A DNA stretch of 60,264 nt from a virus. Shown here piece after piece: positions 15,294 through 25,095 of the stretch. Each line of letters opens with the position of its first letter. The stretch's first letter is position 1. The notes below the pieces were generated by a model. It worked only from the letters and a program-made list of their open reading frames with translations, was not told the DNA's origin and made no database searches. Location: positions 1 to 60,264 of IMG/VR virus record IMGVR_UViG_3300035198_000074, one strand, 5' to 3'. The translations under genes were made by a program, and so were the position numbers.

Positions 15294-15666
15294 CGTCTAG
15301 ACATAATCCTTCACAAAAAGTTTGTGTAATTTTCAAATGATTTGATCTAAGTATCTTTGCTACAACCGATGTCCAAAAGAGTTTGCAAGAACATATAATG
15401 AGATATCCTCCTCCTAAATCTTCCCACACATCCCAGGCAATGAATGAATCCGTGATTGGTTGAATAAAAGTATATCCATTGCCTCCTCTCCCTTTATGCG
15501 GATATTGATAAGTAACTGCGCCTGGAACTCTTCTTAAACCGACCTCACTAATGATATTGTCCACAATCTTTCTGCTTTTTGTTAAGGGAAGGTCTCCCTT
15601 AACAACAAATGAAGCGAGAAGTAACTTTGATCCGAATTTATCCATGTTTTTCTTGTAAATAGTCAT
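15277..15666 (-). CDS. S-adenosylmethionine decarboxylase-like (SpeD-fold) protein
   Basis: A 129-residue protein; ATG 15666 is preferred because AAGGAATACA precedes it. GGNGYTFIQPITDSFIAWD and then GYLIICSCKLF align by eye with the bacterial AdoMetDC core: the Ser that becomes pyruvoyl and the catalytic Cys 20 residues later are both kept. The position of the second catalytic His is Asp (IAWD). It could be an active divergent enzyme, a SAM-binding or SAM-depleting protein, or an inactive relative. It is coupled to the ATP-grasp gene. Confidence 0.55.
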   Translation of the reverse strand: MTIYKKNMDKFGSKLLLASFVVKGDLPLTKSRKIVDNIISEVGLRRVPGAVTYQYPHKGRGGNGYTFIQPITDSFIAWDVWEDLGGGYLIICSCKLFWTSVVAKILRSNHLKITQTFCEGLCLDDVTEL

Positions 15667-16057
15667 TGTATTCCTTCCATGAAGTTCCAGTACAGGCACA
15701 GATCAATGCCTCAACTGCATTGGCGATAAGGTGTTCCTTCTTGTAAGGAGCATCGGAGTCTTCTCCTGGTTCGTCCATGCTTCCTGGATGTTTTTTGTCA
15801 AATTCCATGTCAAATTTATCAATATCTTCAAACTTCACTCCATCTATCTCACATAAAAAGCATTCAATTAAAGCATGAATTATAAGCAACTTGTTGTAGA
15901 TAGCGTTTCCTGTATCCGCAATGGTAATAAGTAAGCTTCCAGAGGGCAAACGGCGGTAATAATCATAGGTGTCATAAGGCATTTCATTCTTAGGCATCAA
16001 TACGATTCGTATATCTATCTTCTCTATATCCATTATTCTGGTTACCTTGCTGGCCAC
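15638..16057 (-). CDS. Conserved phage hypothetical protein
   Basis: A 139-residue protein with LLIIHALIECFLCEIDG, IDKFDMEFDK, DAPYKKEHLIANAVEALICACTG and WKEYNDYL. I recall this pattern in many phages beside structural genes; no function is known to me. Start is GTG 16057 (AGGGGAA upstream), with ATG 16033 (AAGG 11 bases upstream) an alternative. It overlaps its upstream neighbour by 16 bases. Confidence 0.6.
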   Translation of the reverse strand: MASKVTRIMDIEKIDIRIVLMPKNEMPYDTYDYYRRLPSGSLLITIADTGNAIYNKLLIIHALIECFLCEIDGVKFEDIDKFDMEFDKKHPGSMDEPGEDSDAPYKKEHLIANAVEALICACTGTSWKEYNDYLQEKHG

Positions 16058-17628
16058 TCTTCCCCTGTGCGTTGCTTAAACATTTGCTTGACCTTATCAG
16101 GAGATGCCCCTCTTGAAATAGCATCTTGCGCTTGAATAAGTTCCTTATCAACATTCACTGGAGGCGTAACCGTTTCCTTTTCTTGCGGTTTGCTTAATAA
16201 TCCACGTGTCGTGCCCTTCGAAATAGCTTCTTGAGCCTGTATAAGTTCCTTTCCCTTCTGTGGCACTCCTATTATCGTTCCAGCCATTAGACCTTTCTCG
16301 ACGGGAGGAAGCATTTTGCTTGCCCTGTCTAAAGCAATAGCCAACGCACTCTTGACTTTAGGAGAATCCAAAATGCCTATAACTAATCCAGCTATGGCTC
16401 CTGTTGCTGGACCACCCGCAGCATATCCAGCGCCTGCTCCACCAGCAACTTTCAGCGCTTTTCCAGCCATGGTTTTTAGAGGTATGCCGATTCCAATCAA
16501 ATCACGGTTCTGTATTCTCTTTACTGCTCTTTGGATTTCATCTTCAAGTTGAAGCATAGGCCCAACTTTTTCGTTTAATGTGGATATTTCTGGATATTGT
16601 TTTGCGATTTCGTCTTTTACCGCACGTGCAACAGTTTTTTGTGCTTCGTTAACAGCACTACTCAATTCTCCGTAACTTTTCCGTATAAGTTTATAGGTAT
16701 TCTGCTTAAATGCTTGGGCCTCCTCGGCAGACATATAATTACCCTGACTAAGCACTTTATTTCTTACGTCATTTATACTGGCATAAGTTTCTGGAGGCAT
16801 CCCCGACCTGTTATACATATCAATAAGACTATCGAGACTATCGGCAATATCCAAAGTTTTGATAGGTTTTGCGGTAACTTTTCCTTGTTTAATAATGGAG
16901 TCTATTTGATTCTCAATAGAGTCAATTTTAGTGGCAAGCTTATCCAAACCTCCCATAGTCGGAAGAATACCTTCCTCTACACCAGCCCGCATTGCTGATT
17001 CTCTTTTACCCACAGACAATTTCTGTCGTATACCTGGCTTGATAGCGCTTGTGTATAATCGCTCTGGAATGTTGAATTTCTCTATTGCTTTCCTACCGTA
17101 AGGAAACAGGAATGGCAATGCTTGGACACCAATGTCTGCTCCCGTGGCAACAATAGGGCTACCCGTAACATTTTCCGCAAATCTTCCTACTGTTTCAGCA
17201 GCTTTACCTAAATACCGAAACGGAATTCCCATCAACTCATATGCTCGTTGACCAGTTGGAGTTACTGGCTCAGGTGCAATGGCTTGCCCAATCTTAGCCA
17301 GTTTTTCCGTCCAACCTTCAGGTGAGGGTTCAACAGAAGATGCATATTTTTCATAAGATGATGGTTCAATAGGCGGTGCGTATTTTTCGTAAGTTGATTT
17401 AATCATGTGGGGAACCATAAATGGAAGGGAAGCAAGGCCAGTAGCCATCGAAACAAGATTTTCCCCAACACCTCTTGGTATTTCCGAATATCTGGTACTT
17501 GGAACCTGAGTCTCGGGTGGCTCTGGTGCTGGGGAAGCAATATTAAATGCTTGTGCGATTTCTGCTTTAGTAAGTGGAGTATCGGAAGAGATAGATTTAC
17601 CTGTTTCGGGATCAGTATATCTTGGCAT
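16042..17628 (-). CDS. Internal virion/ejection-type protein
   Basis: A 528-residue protein with ribosome site GAGGAGGACTAAGT. The N-terminus (YTDPETGKSISSDTPLTKAE) is followed by hydrophobic helices shared with the 12582-14018 protein (SPIVATGA block), a long helical middle, and a Gly/Ala-rich amphipathic segment (AGGAGAGYAAGGPATGAIAG) that could insert into membrane. The tail holds a duplicated motif, KELIQAQEAISKG and KELIQAQDAISRG. This suggests a protein ejected into the cell envelope, but no lytic domain is evident. Confidence 0.55.
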   Translation of the reverse strand: MPRYTDPETGKSISSDTPLTKAEIAQAFNIASPAPEPPETQVPSTRYSEIPRGVGENLVSMATGLASLPFMVPHMIKSTYEKYAPPIEPSSYEKYASSVEPSPEGWTEKLAKIGQAIAPEPVTPTGQRAYELMGIPFRYLGKAAETVGRFAENVTGSPIVATGADIGVQALPFLFPYGRKAIEKFNIPERLYTSAIKPGIRQKLSVGKRESAMRAGVEEGILPTMGGLDKLATKIDSIENQIDSIIKQGKVTAKPIKTLDIADSLDSLIDMYNRSGMPPETYASINDVRNKVLSQGNYMSAEEAQAFKQNTYKLIRKSYGELSSAVNEAQKTVARAVKDEIAKQYPEISTLNEKVGPMLQLEDEIQRAVKRIQNRDLIGIGIPLKTMAGKALKVAGGAGAGYAAGGPATGAIAGLVIGILDSPKVKSALAIALDRASKMLPPVEKGLMAGTIIGVPQKGKELIQAQEAISKGTTRGLLSKPQEKETVTPPVNVDKELIQAQDAISRGASPDKVKQMFKQRTGEEWPAR

Positions 17629-17630
17629 AC

Positions 17631-19979
17631 TTAGTCCTCCTCAATGATACGTTTACCGTTAATTATAATTTCTTTGCGTGCTGCTTGCGGAGTGCCTTGA
17701 CCTTTCCCAACTGACTCTCCCTTTATAGACCCGGTTAATTCTATTGGCACATCTGTAGTAACATCCATGTCGCCTATCTTAATTTTCACCTTTTTATATT
17801 TAGGTCTTTCAACAGGAGGAGTCGTGTTAGTCATTTCATAAATTTCTTTTCGCTGTTCTGCCTCCCTGTTATAGATGCTATTGGCAGCATGTCCAGCATC
17901 AGCTCTAATTGTTTGAAGAAGCGCCTTTAGCTGATCTATATTAGTTGACGCATTTAACAAGGCATCCATGTTTCTCTGCGCCTGGACACTAACTTCAGCC
18001 ATCCCCAAGGAACCAGAAGTAAGTTTAGCCCACTCTACAGCAACCCTACCTAATTGGGTTTTAAATGCCACCACGTCTGGATTACCTGCATTATGTTGCA
18101 TCCATAACTTGATGTTGTTCACGGCTGGATATTTTGTTCGTAGCACTTTTAAATTCTCTTGTTCGAGAAGATCTGTATTCTGTTTTAACATATTCTCAAA
18201 ATAGAGAGTTGCAGCCTTTCTCTTTGCCGTAGTCTGATATTCGGTTGTAAGTCCTTTGTATGCGGCTTCCCTAACTCCAGCTTCGGTTCCAGTAAATCCC
18301 TTCTCTCTGGCTCTGCGATATATTTCTGTCGCAACAAGAGGGTATCTATAAGCCATTCGAGAAAACTCAAAGGGTATAACGCCTTTAGTCATATAGCTCT
18401 CAACGGCTTGTTGCCAAGCATCTTCACTAATGTTTCTGATAACAGCTTCTTGCTGTCCCTGTATTGTTGCCCCTGCTTTTTGTTGAGTGCGATTAATCTG
18501 CATTTTGTCCCATGCTTTCAGAGCTTCATCTTCAGATAACCCTAACCCACCTTGCTCTTTTGGCGATTTAGCATGTCGCATAAAGTCCCTATATTCATTT
18601 TGTTCTTCTGGCGTTGTCTTTCCCATAATGCCCGCTGGAAGCACGCCGCCAGGGGTAGCCCATACATATTCTCCTGTGGAAGTCTGCACTAAATGAGGAG
18701 TAAAAGGCTTAGTTGGTGTTGGCTCCATTGCCTTTAGGTATTGAGGGCCAGTTGCTTCCTCTCTCGCTGTCGCTTGGGTTAATGCTTGAGTGAGTGAAGC
18801 AACGTCTTTACTGGCCTGAAGCCTTTCTGCTGCTGCTCTTTTTGGAGTTAGTCCCATTAACCCAAATCCCTGCGATTTAGTTCGTGCTTCTTCAAGAGCC
18901 TTCTGCATAGCGTCTGTAGTAGGTTTATTTTGCTCAGCGATAAGTTCCATCATTCTTTCTTCAGGATGGGCTTCATAGTAAGTTCTTTCATATCCAGGGA
19001 ACACGCCTATTACTGGTAATATAGATGGCCCGCCTTTGAGACTAATCGTGCCTTCCTTTGCCCGCTCCTCGGCCAATCGTTTCTCTGCATAACCAGGAAC
19101 AGCCCATTTTTCTCGTTCGGCAAGCTCCAGGCTTTCAGGGGTAGGTGGCCATACACTTCCACCACCCTGTCGTGAGAAAAGTCGAGAAAAATCCTGCCAC
19201 TTCTTATTGTAAGCAATTTCTTGATCTGACCCAAATATCGGGGAACGGGTATTTTCCTTAAAAGGAGGTGGCGTAAATGGAGACAACGATGTTTGATTGG
19301 TTTGGGTAGTGGGCAATAAACCTCTCATATGTTGGCCAGCTTCCTCGTATGCAGCCATGCCAGTCGGTGCAGATTCTCCTGGCGCCAATGCTGGCAATCC
19401 TCTCATTTTCCTCGCATTGGCTTCATATTCTGCCATACCAGTAAGAGGAGTTACTTCACCCCCCATTTGGCGAGAATAGAGTTTGAGGGTAGGGCGCAAA
19501 AATTCCACTAACTTATCAATAATATCTGGTTCTTTCTTAGGAGGAGGCGTAGACACAGGTTGTGGCGGGGGTGCAGATGTAGGTTGAGGCGGGTTAGTAT
19601 CTTCATCAATACCAATGTCTGCCTGTCCCCATCCCCCTCCTTGCTTCTTCTCCATTTCAAGTAAAGTAGGGGCTACAGTTCCTCCACTTTGTCGTGGAGT
19701 ATACTTATCCTGCCATAGAAAGTTACTTCCTCCAAGTTTTGACGCTTCTGGCAGCATGGAGTAACTTCTACCAGTAGGCGCCTTGGGCAATCCTGGGATT
19801 GGAGGAGGCCTTAATGGTATCACCTTCCCATTCTCGGCAGGAAAGTAGACTCCAGGGGCAGTTACCACTTCTGGGGCAGTTTCAGCTACTGTGTATCCAT
19901 GTGAAGGCTTGGCAATTCCCAAAAGGGCGATCAGCCTCTCTAAATTCGGGTTAGGCTTCTTATAATTTGCAGTTGCCAT
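17631..19979 (-). CDS. Large internal virion protein
   Basis: A 782-residue protein, the longest of the internal group, with ribosome site AAGGAGGAAGT. Residues about 1-260 are Pro/Gly-rich and low in structure and contain a duplicated 24-residue segment (GMAEYEANARKMRGL and GMAAYEEAGQHMRGL). Residues about 330-720 are helical, with a block around SEDAWQQAVESYMTKG and TAKRKAATLYFENMLKQN that resembles helical domains of podovirus internal proteins. Probably part of the ejected set; no enzyme domain was found. Confidence 0.55.
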   Translation of the reverse strand: MATANYKKPNPNLERLIALLGIAKPSHGYTVAETAPEVVTAPGVYFPAENGKVIPLRPPPIPGLPKAPTGRSYSMLPEASKLGGSNFLWQDKYTPRQSGGTVAPTLLEMEKKQGGGWGQADIGIDEDTNPPQPTSAPPPQPVSTPPPKKEPDIIDKLVEFLRPTLKLYSRQMGGEVTPLTGMAEYEANARKMRGLPALAPGESAPTGMAAYEEAGQHMRGLLPTTQTNQTSLSPFTPPPFKENTRSPIFGSDQEIAYNKKWQDFSRLFSRQGGGSVWPPTPESLELAEREKWAVPGYAEKRLAEERAKEGTISLKGGPSILPVIGVFPGYERTYYEAHPEERMMELIAEQNKPTTDAMQKALEEARTKSQGFGLMGLTPKRAAAERLQASKDVASLTQALTQATAREEATGPQYLKAMEPTPTKPFTPHLVQTSTGEYVWATPGGVLPAGIMGKTTPEEQNEYRDFMRHAKSPKEQGGLGLSEDEALKAWDKMQINRTQQKAGATIQGQQEAVIRNISEDAWQQAVESYMTKGVIPFEFSRMAYRYPLVATEIYRRAREKGFTGTEAGVREAAYKGLTTEYQTTAKRKAATLYFENMLKQNTDLLEQENLKVLRTKYPAVNNIKLWMQHNAGNPDVVAFKTQLGRVAVEWAKLTSGSLGMAEVSVQAQRNMDALLNASTNIDQLKALLQTIRADAGHAANSIYNREAEQRKEIYEMTNTTPPVERPKYKKVKIKIGDMDVTTDVPIELTGSIKGESVGKGQGTPQAARKEIIINGKRIIEED

Positions 19980-19994
19980 ACTTCCTCCTTATTG

Positions 19995-21005
19995 CTAACC
20001 AGCCTTAATTTGTGCAACTTCTACATCACTTGAACTGTAATTATAATTTGCTGCGTTGCTTGCAGAAATATGGGCTGCGGCACTTACGCTTGCTAACGCC
20101 CCTGCAACTATCTGGGAATTGATCCTTCCTATTGAATCCATTGCAGCCAATCGTAATTGCTTCATAACCTCATAGTTTTTAATATCAATTTCAGCATTCT
20201 TAATGAGCAGGTCAGCCCTTGCTAATTCATACCGCAATTCAGTATCAAAACTCTTAATATCAATATCTGCAAGAGCGGAATGCACCTGGGCAGATGTGCG
20301 ATAAGCATCCAATTCTCCCAGGTAGGTCTTAACTATGGCATCTATACGAGCGGCTTCAGCAGCAATTTCCGCCTGGTAAATCTGGATTCGCTGGAGAATG
20401 AAGGCAGTTCCTTGCTGAATCGCAAACTTAATGTTAGCATCTGACATTTCAAAGTTCTTAATAAGAATATCCCTGCTCTTGTCAGTGCGTTTATTGCCGT
20501 GTTCAGTAATGGCCTGCTGTAGATTAGCCATTAACATGGCATTAGGAAGAGAAAATCCCCGTTTACTCCACTCATCATTAATCCTATCCAGAGTATCTTC
20601 CAGTATTAAGGCATCTCTTTCACTATCTTTTGCAATAATGGCATCCTGGATATTTTCAGGTATGCCCTGTGACTCTCCCTGCACAAGTGTCATAAGCTTG
20701 GACTGGATGAGGTCTTCAAGTTCACTCGCAGTAGGAGCAGTAGGGAAATTAGTAGTTGTATCAGGTTTAGTAGGCTTGGTGTCGGTGAAATCAGATATAA
20801 CAGGAGGGGTAATGGTTCCTAAGTTGGCATCAACATCTATTGCGTTCAATTCCGATGCAATAGTTTGTATGTTATTCATTATTTGAGTGGCTTGGCTTAA
20901 AGCACTGGTAGCATAGGTTCGACCATCCTCAAATTTCTCATCAACAATGGTCATTGATTGATTAAATATAGCCCACCTGTAGGCAATATCATCAGCTACT
21001 GACAT
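19995..21005 (-). CDS. Helical virion protein
   Basis: A 336-residue protein, almost wholly alpha-helical with heptad-like repeats (about 130-290) after a Pro/Thr-rich linker (TDTKPTKPDTTTNFPTAPT). The motif WSKRGFSLPNAML occurs in phage structural proteins I recall as uncharacterised. It ends in an Ala/Ser-rich helix. Its position between the large internal protein and tail genes suggests a tail-tube or internal component. Ribosome site AGGAGGTAGTAAG. Confidence 0.55.
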   Translation of the reverse strand: MSVADDIAYRWAIFNQSMTIVDEKFEDGRTYATSALSQATQIMNNIQTIASELNAIDVDANLGTITPPVISDFTDTKPTKPDTTTNFPTAPTASELEDLIQSKLMTLVQGESQGIPENIQDAIIAKDSERDALILEDTLDRINDEWSKRGFSLPNAMLMANLQQAITEHGNKRTDKSRDILIKNFEMSDANIKFAIQQGTAFILQRIQIYQAEIAAEAARIDAIVKTYLGELDAYRTSAQVHSALADIDIKSFDTELRYELARADLLIKNAEIDIKNYEVMKQLRLAAMDSIGRINSQIVAGALASVSAAAHISASNAANYNYSSSDVEVAQIKAG

Positions 21006-21016
21006 CTTACTACCTC

Positions 21017-21484
21017 CTATTTGAGTCCATCATCTGTTATCGTCTTGATTCCAAAAGCTTTTTTGCTTCCATTAGGGATTTCTATGCCCATTTCATTCAA
21101 TACCTGCGTCAGAAACTTCTCTGACTTTTCCATTATAACACCACATTTTTGACAAGTCCATGCTGAATGATACTTGCCACCCTCGGAATCCTTGCAGGAG
21201 GGACAGAGGGAGACAAGGATAACGGTATTCTTCTCATTGCAATTTGGGCAGTCCTTTCTGGGGATAGTAAATGCTCCCTTATCATTTACCATTTCGGCAG
21301 GGGACGGTAAATGGTTCACGTCTCTGGAACTCATGGTGCGGACAGGGATGCCAAGAAGCGGAGCAGTTTCATTGTAAAGTGTTGTGATATTCTTCTCTTC
21401 TGGCAAGCCTTTTAATTGTCGAATAATTGCCCCTGCCTTCAATACTATTTGAGTTATTTGGTGTGGACATGGATCAAAAGCCAT
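21017..21484 (-). CDS. Zinc-ribbon protein in the structural operon
   Basis: A 155-residue protein. A helical N-terminus is followed by CPNCNEKN, CPSCKDSEG and CQKCG, giving two zinc knuckle pairs. Ribosome site AAGAGGAGAAGATT. Zinc ribbons inside tail operons are unusual; it may be a chaperone or a small structural protein. Confidence 0.6.
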   Translation of the reverse strand: MAFDPCPHQITQIVLKAGAIIRQLKGLPEEKNITTLYNETAPLLGIPVRTMSSRDVNHLPSPAEMVNDKGAFTIPRKDCPNCNEKNTVILVSLCPSCKDSEGGKYHSAWTCQKCGVIMEKSEKFLTQVLNEMGIEIPNGSKKAFGIKTITDDGLK

Positions 21485-21502
21485 AATCTTCTCCTCTTAA
21501 TA

Positions 21503-21970
21503 CTACAAGTTTGTCAGTCTATGAAATTCCATTAAATATGCCACCGCTTGATTTAAAATCTCTGGATCATCTCCAAAAAAACCAAGTCCTGTATTACAAG
21601 ATCGGCACAAAATTCCCCTAATTTTATTACTTGAATGTTCATGATCTATAACGGTTGTTTGATCTGAAAGGGAATTTTTACAGATAGCGCATTTATTATC
21701 TTGCTTAATTAATAGATATTCAAATTCTTTTAATGAAATTCCATATTTATATTTCAACTTTCGGTCTTTATATATTGATTTTCTTTCTTGATAATACCTT
21801 TGATGATATTTATGCTTTCGTTCTTTAATTTGAACCTTATTTTCCATGGCATAAACCTTACCATTCTCTGACATTTTCTTCCTATTCTTTTGATACCATG
21901 CTCTTGTTCTCTGTAACTGTTCTTGCTTGTGCTTTGCATACCATTTTTTTCTTTGTTCTGCGGTATTCAT
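21503..21970 (-). CDS. HNH endonuclease, recombination endonuclease VII type
   Basis: A 155-residue protein from ATG 21970. The N-terminal ~80 residues are a basic helix rich in Lys, Arg, Tyr and Gln. The C-terminus has CAICKNS, VIDHEH, RGILCRSCNTGLG and FGDDPE: the Cys-Cys, DHxH and CxxC hallmarks of Endo VII-like HNH nucleases. It sits inside the tail operon, overlapping no structural domain, which suggests a homing-type insertion. Alternatively it resolves DNA branches before packaging. Confidence 0.8.
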   Translation of the reverse strand: MNTAEQRKKWYAKHKQEQLQRTRAWYQKNRKKMSENGKVYAMENKVQIKERKHKYHQRYYQERKSIYKDRKLKYKYGISLKEFEYLLIKQDNKCAICKNSLSDQTTVIDHEHSSNKIRGILCRSCNTGLGFFGDDPEILNQAVAYLMEFHRLTNL

Positions 21971-21972
21971 AA

Positions 21973-23859
21973 TCAAAATGGTAATCCCGTCCATGGATTA
22001 ATGGGACAGCAACCTTGATCTTTCATTGCCTGCGTTCTTTTATCGCAAGTATAGCCACAAGGATGTGCATAGGAGCATGTTGGTGGTTGGCATTGATATG
22101 CACCACAATTTATTCCAGAATTAGTAATGTAATCGCATGGATCTCCAAATATATCTTCACATGAAGCCCCCAATTGGTTACAGGAAAACGTCACTTGAGC
22201 ACAATTTCCAGGATTATAGCCTGGACAACCAGGCCCAAGAGTTTCAGAAATAAAACTTCCATCGCAACGATAGCTGTAATATTTATAGCCGATACCACAT
22301 ACCCTCAAAACCCCACAACCATAACAATCTGCCCATCCACATATCCCCGGCCAGTTTGCCCATTGCTCATTATAGGCAATCTCATCGGGTGTATAACAAT
22401 TTACGGCTATCTTAATATCCGCACTGTCACCGCAACAGTCTGTAACTGTAATTGTAGGATTAAAAGCACATCCAGCATTTGAAGCAGGGGCTGTATATGA
22501 CGCAGATGAACCATCGTCGCTTTGTGTCAGTGTGCCACCACCTGCAAGACTCCATTCATAGGGACCGATCCCGCCATTAGCTGAGAAATTTTGGCCTTCG
22601 CTACATTCCATCATCAGCGATGTATATCCTATTGAAAGAGGCTCATGTTGACCACTACAAGCATCAACTGTTTGAACAACATACTGGACTCCACAACGAT
22701 CTGTCAAAGTAATAGTCACTTTATCATGACAGTCTTCTGATAGATTAGTAATATAATAAGCAACCGTTTTATACCCGCTCTCTGGAACAATAAGCTCTCC
22801 AGGGCCAGATAAAGTCCATTCAAACGGAATACAGCTTCCTTTAATATCAGGAATGGCATATAAGGGAGCGCGGTCATAAGGACTTAATAATGAATATAGC
22901 CTTAATTTCGGTTGGTCTAAATCTTGAGGCATTTTACAAAGTGCAACATCTCCATACATAATAAAAGGTGAGCACGTCCCAAAATCTTCCCACCAGATTT
23001 CTACTTTTCTATCATCCGCCGCTTTTTCGCAACAATCCACCTTCACGATGGTTTCGACTTGACAAAGCTCATTTCCACCATACTGGATAAACAATTTTAA
23101 AAGAAGGTATCCCAAACCAGTTCTTGAGAAAATGCCACCTTCCCATTCTGTATAGGCTTTCCATAAGAAATAAGTACCTTGCGCATCATGATCAAACTTT
23201 AGAATTTCGGCTTGCCCAGAGTCATAGAAACTGTAGATGAGGTGATTTTCAGGATCGGGCGGAACAGGGGGAGTACTGTCTGGATGACCTTGAAAATAAG
23301 GAACAGCCCCACCCAGATAAAGGCGTTTTGAAGCATCATAAGTATAGGGATGACATTCAGGCGAACTTATACTATCTGTCTCGCATACAGTAGAAAGAAC
23401 GGAGGAACAGGTAGTACAATTCGTCAAACTGAGACGATAATATGTTTTAAGATAATCCACTCCTTCTACCTCAGTATTGCCCTCTGGGTCTTTAATTATC
23501 CACACATCGCCTTCCTTTGTAAATATCTCCTGACCTGGGGCATACCACTTCATCGGGGGTATTTTTTCTGGTGGATTTATAAATTCAATAACACATGCAG
23601 GCGCCAAAGCCGCCACTGCCGCCAGAGTTGTATCAATATTGACAAAGTCTTGTCCGAATATTGACCATGCCGTGATGATGGTTCCGTCTGTGAAATAGCG
23701 GGTCATCTTCAACTGACCGAGGGCATTAAACTTCATTTGATTCTTGAGTTCATAGAGGAGTTTATCCGCCTCGCCCCGAAATTGACTCGCATAAACCTTA
23801 TCGCCCTTGACGGTTCGAGTGAGTGCTGTGCTTGGATACTGGAATTGCCATTCCTTCAT
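21973..23859 (-). CDS. Cys-rich tail/adhesin protein with Ig-like domain
   Basis: A 628-residue protein whose start overlaps the end of the SPSX protein. The N-terminal half is beta-rich. Residues about 420-500 (NFSANGGIGPYEWSLAGGG and SSASYTAP) look like a bacterial Ig/PKD-type domain, with a related but weaker repeat just before it. The last ~130 residues hold many Cys (CGWADCYGCGVLRVCG and others), implying disulphides or metal sites. It probably binds receptor or stabilises the tail tip. Confidence 0.55.
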   Translation of the reverse strand: MKEWQFQYPSTALTRTVKGDKVYASQFRGEADKLLYELKNQMKFNALGQLKMTRYFTDGTIITAWSIFGQDFVNIDTTLAAVAALAPACVIEFINPPEKIPPMKWYAPGQEIFTKEGDVWIIKDPEGNTEVEGVDYLKTYYRLSLTNCTTCSSVLSTVCETDSISSPECHPYTYDASKRLYLGGAVPYFQGHPDSTPPVPPDPENHLIYSFYDSGQAEILKFDHDAQGTYFLWKAYTEWEGGIFSRTGLGYLLLKLFIQYGGNELCQVETIVKVDCCEKAADDRKVEIWWEDFGTCSPFIMYGDVALCKMPQDLDQPKLRLYSLLSPYDRAPLYAIPDIKGSCIPFEWTLSGPGELIVPESGYKTVAYYITNLSEDCHDKVTITLTDRCGVQYVVQTVDACSGQHEPLSIGYTSLMMECSEGQNFSANGGIGPYEWSLAGGGTLTQSDDGSSASYTAPASNAGCAFNPTITVTDCCGDSADIKIAVNCYTPDEIAYNEQWANWPGICGWADCYGCGVLRVCGIGYKYYSYRCDGSFISETLGPGCPGYNPGNCAQVTFSCNQLGASCEDIFGDPCDYITNSGINCGAYQCQPPTCSYAHPCGYTCDKRTQAMKDQGCCPINPWTGLPF

Positions 23860-25091
23860 GATGTCTTAATAGGCTCCACAAGCATACTCATGTTATCAAT
23901 ATCAAAATCTGCACCATCATTATTCATGATTCGGATTGTGAAATAGTATCCCTTCAAACCAGTAGGCATCTTAAGCCGCTCTTGCGCAATCACGCTACCT
24001 GTTATTGTAGATGCTTTACTTACTTCTTGAGTTACATCTTCATCAGGGTAGACGTAGACAGTAAGAGTGCCTGTTGCCCTAAACATAAAGGTTATATCCC
24101 GCAAATATTTGCGCAAGCTTGTCCCGAAGTCAGTAGAGCCAGTCTTGAGCTTGGCAGATATAGTCGTTCCATTATCATCTGTCCCGCCTATCTCATAAAT
24201 ACCAGTCGGAGTAGCCCCCAATATTCTTCCGTTAAAATTAGCAATGGAGTTAAAGTTGAAGCCACTGTAGGTAGAGATTGCCTTATTCTTTATGTTGATT
24301 ACGATTCCAGTATATACCTCAGCAGGAGCTTCGCTGGGGCTGGCGCTTGGGGAAGCGGAAGGGCTGGCAGACGGAGACATGGAAGGACTCATTGAAGGCG
24401 AGGGAGAAGGACTTTCCGATGGGCTTCGTGAAGGAGAGGCTGTGCCACTTGCGCTTGGGCTACGGCTTGGGCTTGCGCTGGGAGATTTACTGGGGCTTTC
24501 CGAAGGCGACATGCTTGGGCTGGGAGAAGGAGAAATTGATGGACTCTTACTGGGACTCATACTTGGCGAAATACTTGGGCTTTCAGATGGCGATTCACTT
24601 GGGCTTCGACTCTTGCTTGCAGATGGTGATAAGCTTGCGGAAGGTGATAAGCTTGGGGATTCGCTGGGCGACATACTGGGGCTTCTGCTGGGGCTTAGCG
24701 ATGCTGATGGCGACAAACTGGGACTTGCACTGGGACTCATGCTTGGACTTTTGCTTGGTGATTCACTGGGACTAATACTCGCTGATGGGGATAAGCTTGG
24801 GCTTGCAGATGGCGATCTGCTTGGACTGGCAGAGGGAGAAGCACTTGGGCTTATACTGGGACTCATAGATGCAGAGGGAGATAAACTTGGACTCTTACTG
24901 GGGCTTACTGATGGAGAAGCGCTGGGACTTCTGCTTGGACTGACAGAAGCCGATGGAGACAAACTTGGGGAGGCGCTTGGACTCTGGCTTGCAGACGGAG
25001 AGAGACTCGGTGAGACACTGGGGCTCATCGAAGGGCTTAAACTTGGAGAAGCGCTTGGGCTTGCTGATGGGCTTTCACTTGCACTTGCCAT
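23856..25091 (-). CDS. Ser-Pro-Ser-X repeat tail protein
   Basis: A 411-residue protein from ATG 25091 (GGGAGGTAGTAAT). Residues about 5-255 are an uninterrupted (S-P-S-X)n array in which X varies (A, L, M, V, E, K, R, I, P). The last ~155 residues form a beta-rich domain ending in a segment with YYFTIRIMN and NMSMLVEP, as in phage tail proteins adjacent to propeller-like proteins. The repeat is probably an extended stalk. Its first residues, MASASESPS, match the capsid-side protein at 42331-42774. Confidence 0.65.
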   Translation of the reverse strand: MASASESPSASPSASPSLSPSMSPSVSPSLSPSASQSPSASPSLSPSASVSPSRSPSASPSVSPSKSPSLSPSASMSPSISPSASPSASPSRSPSASPSLSPSASISPSESPSKSPSMSPSASPSLSPSASLSPSRSPSMSPSESPSLSPSASLSPSASKSRSPSESPSESPSISPSMSPSKSPSISPSPSPSMSPSESPSKSPSASPSRSPSASGTASPSRSPSESPSPSPSMSPSMSPSASPSASPSASPSEAPAEVYTGIVINIKNKAISTYSGFNFNSIANFNGRILGATPTGIYEIGGTDDNGTTISAKLKTGSTDFGTSLRKYLRDITFMFRATGTLTVYVYPDEDVTQEVSKASTITGSVIAQERLKMPTGLKGYYFTIRIMNNDGADFDIDNMSMLVEPIKTS

Positions 25092-25095
25092 ATTA

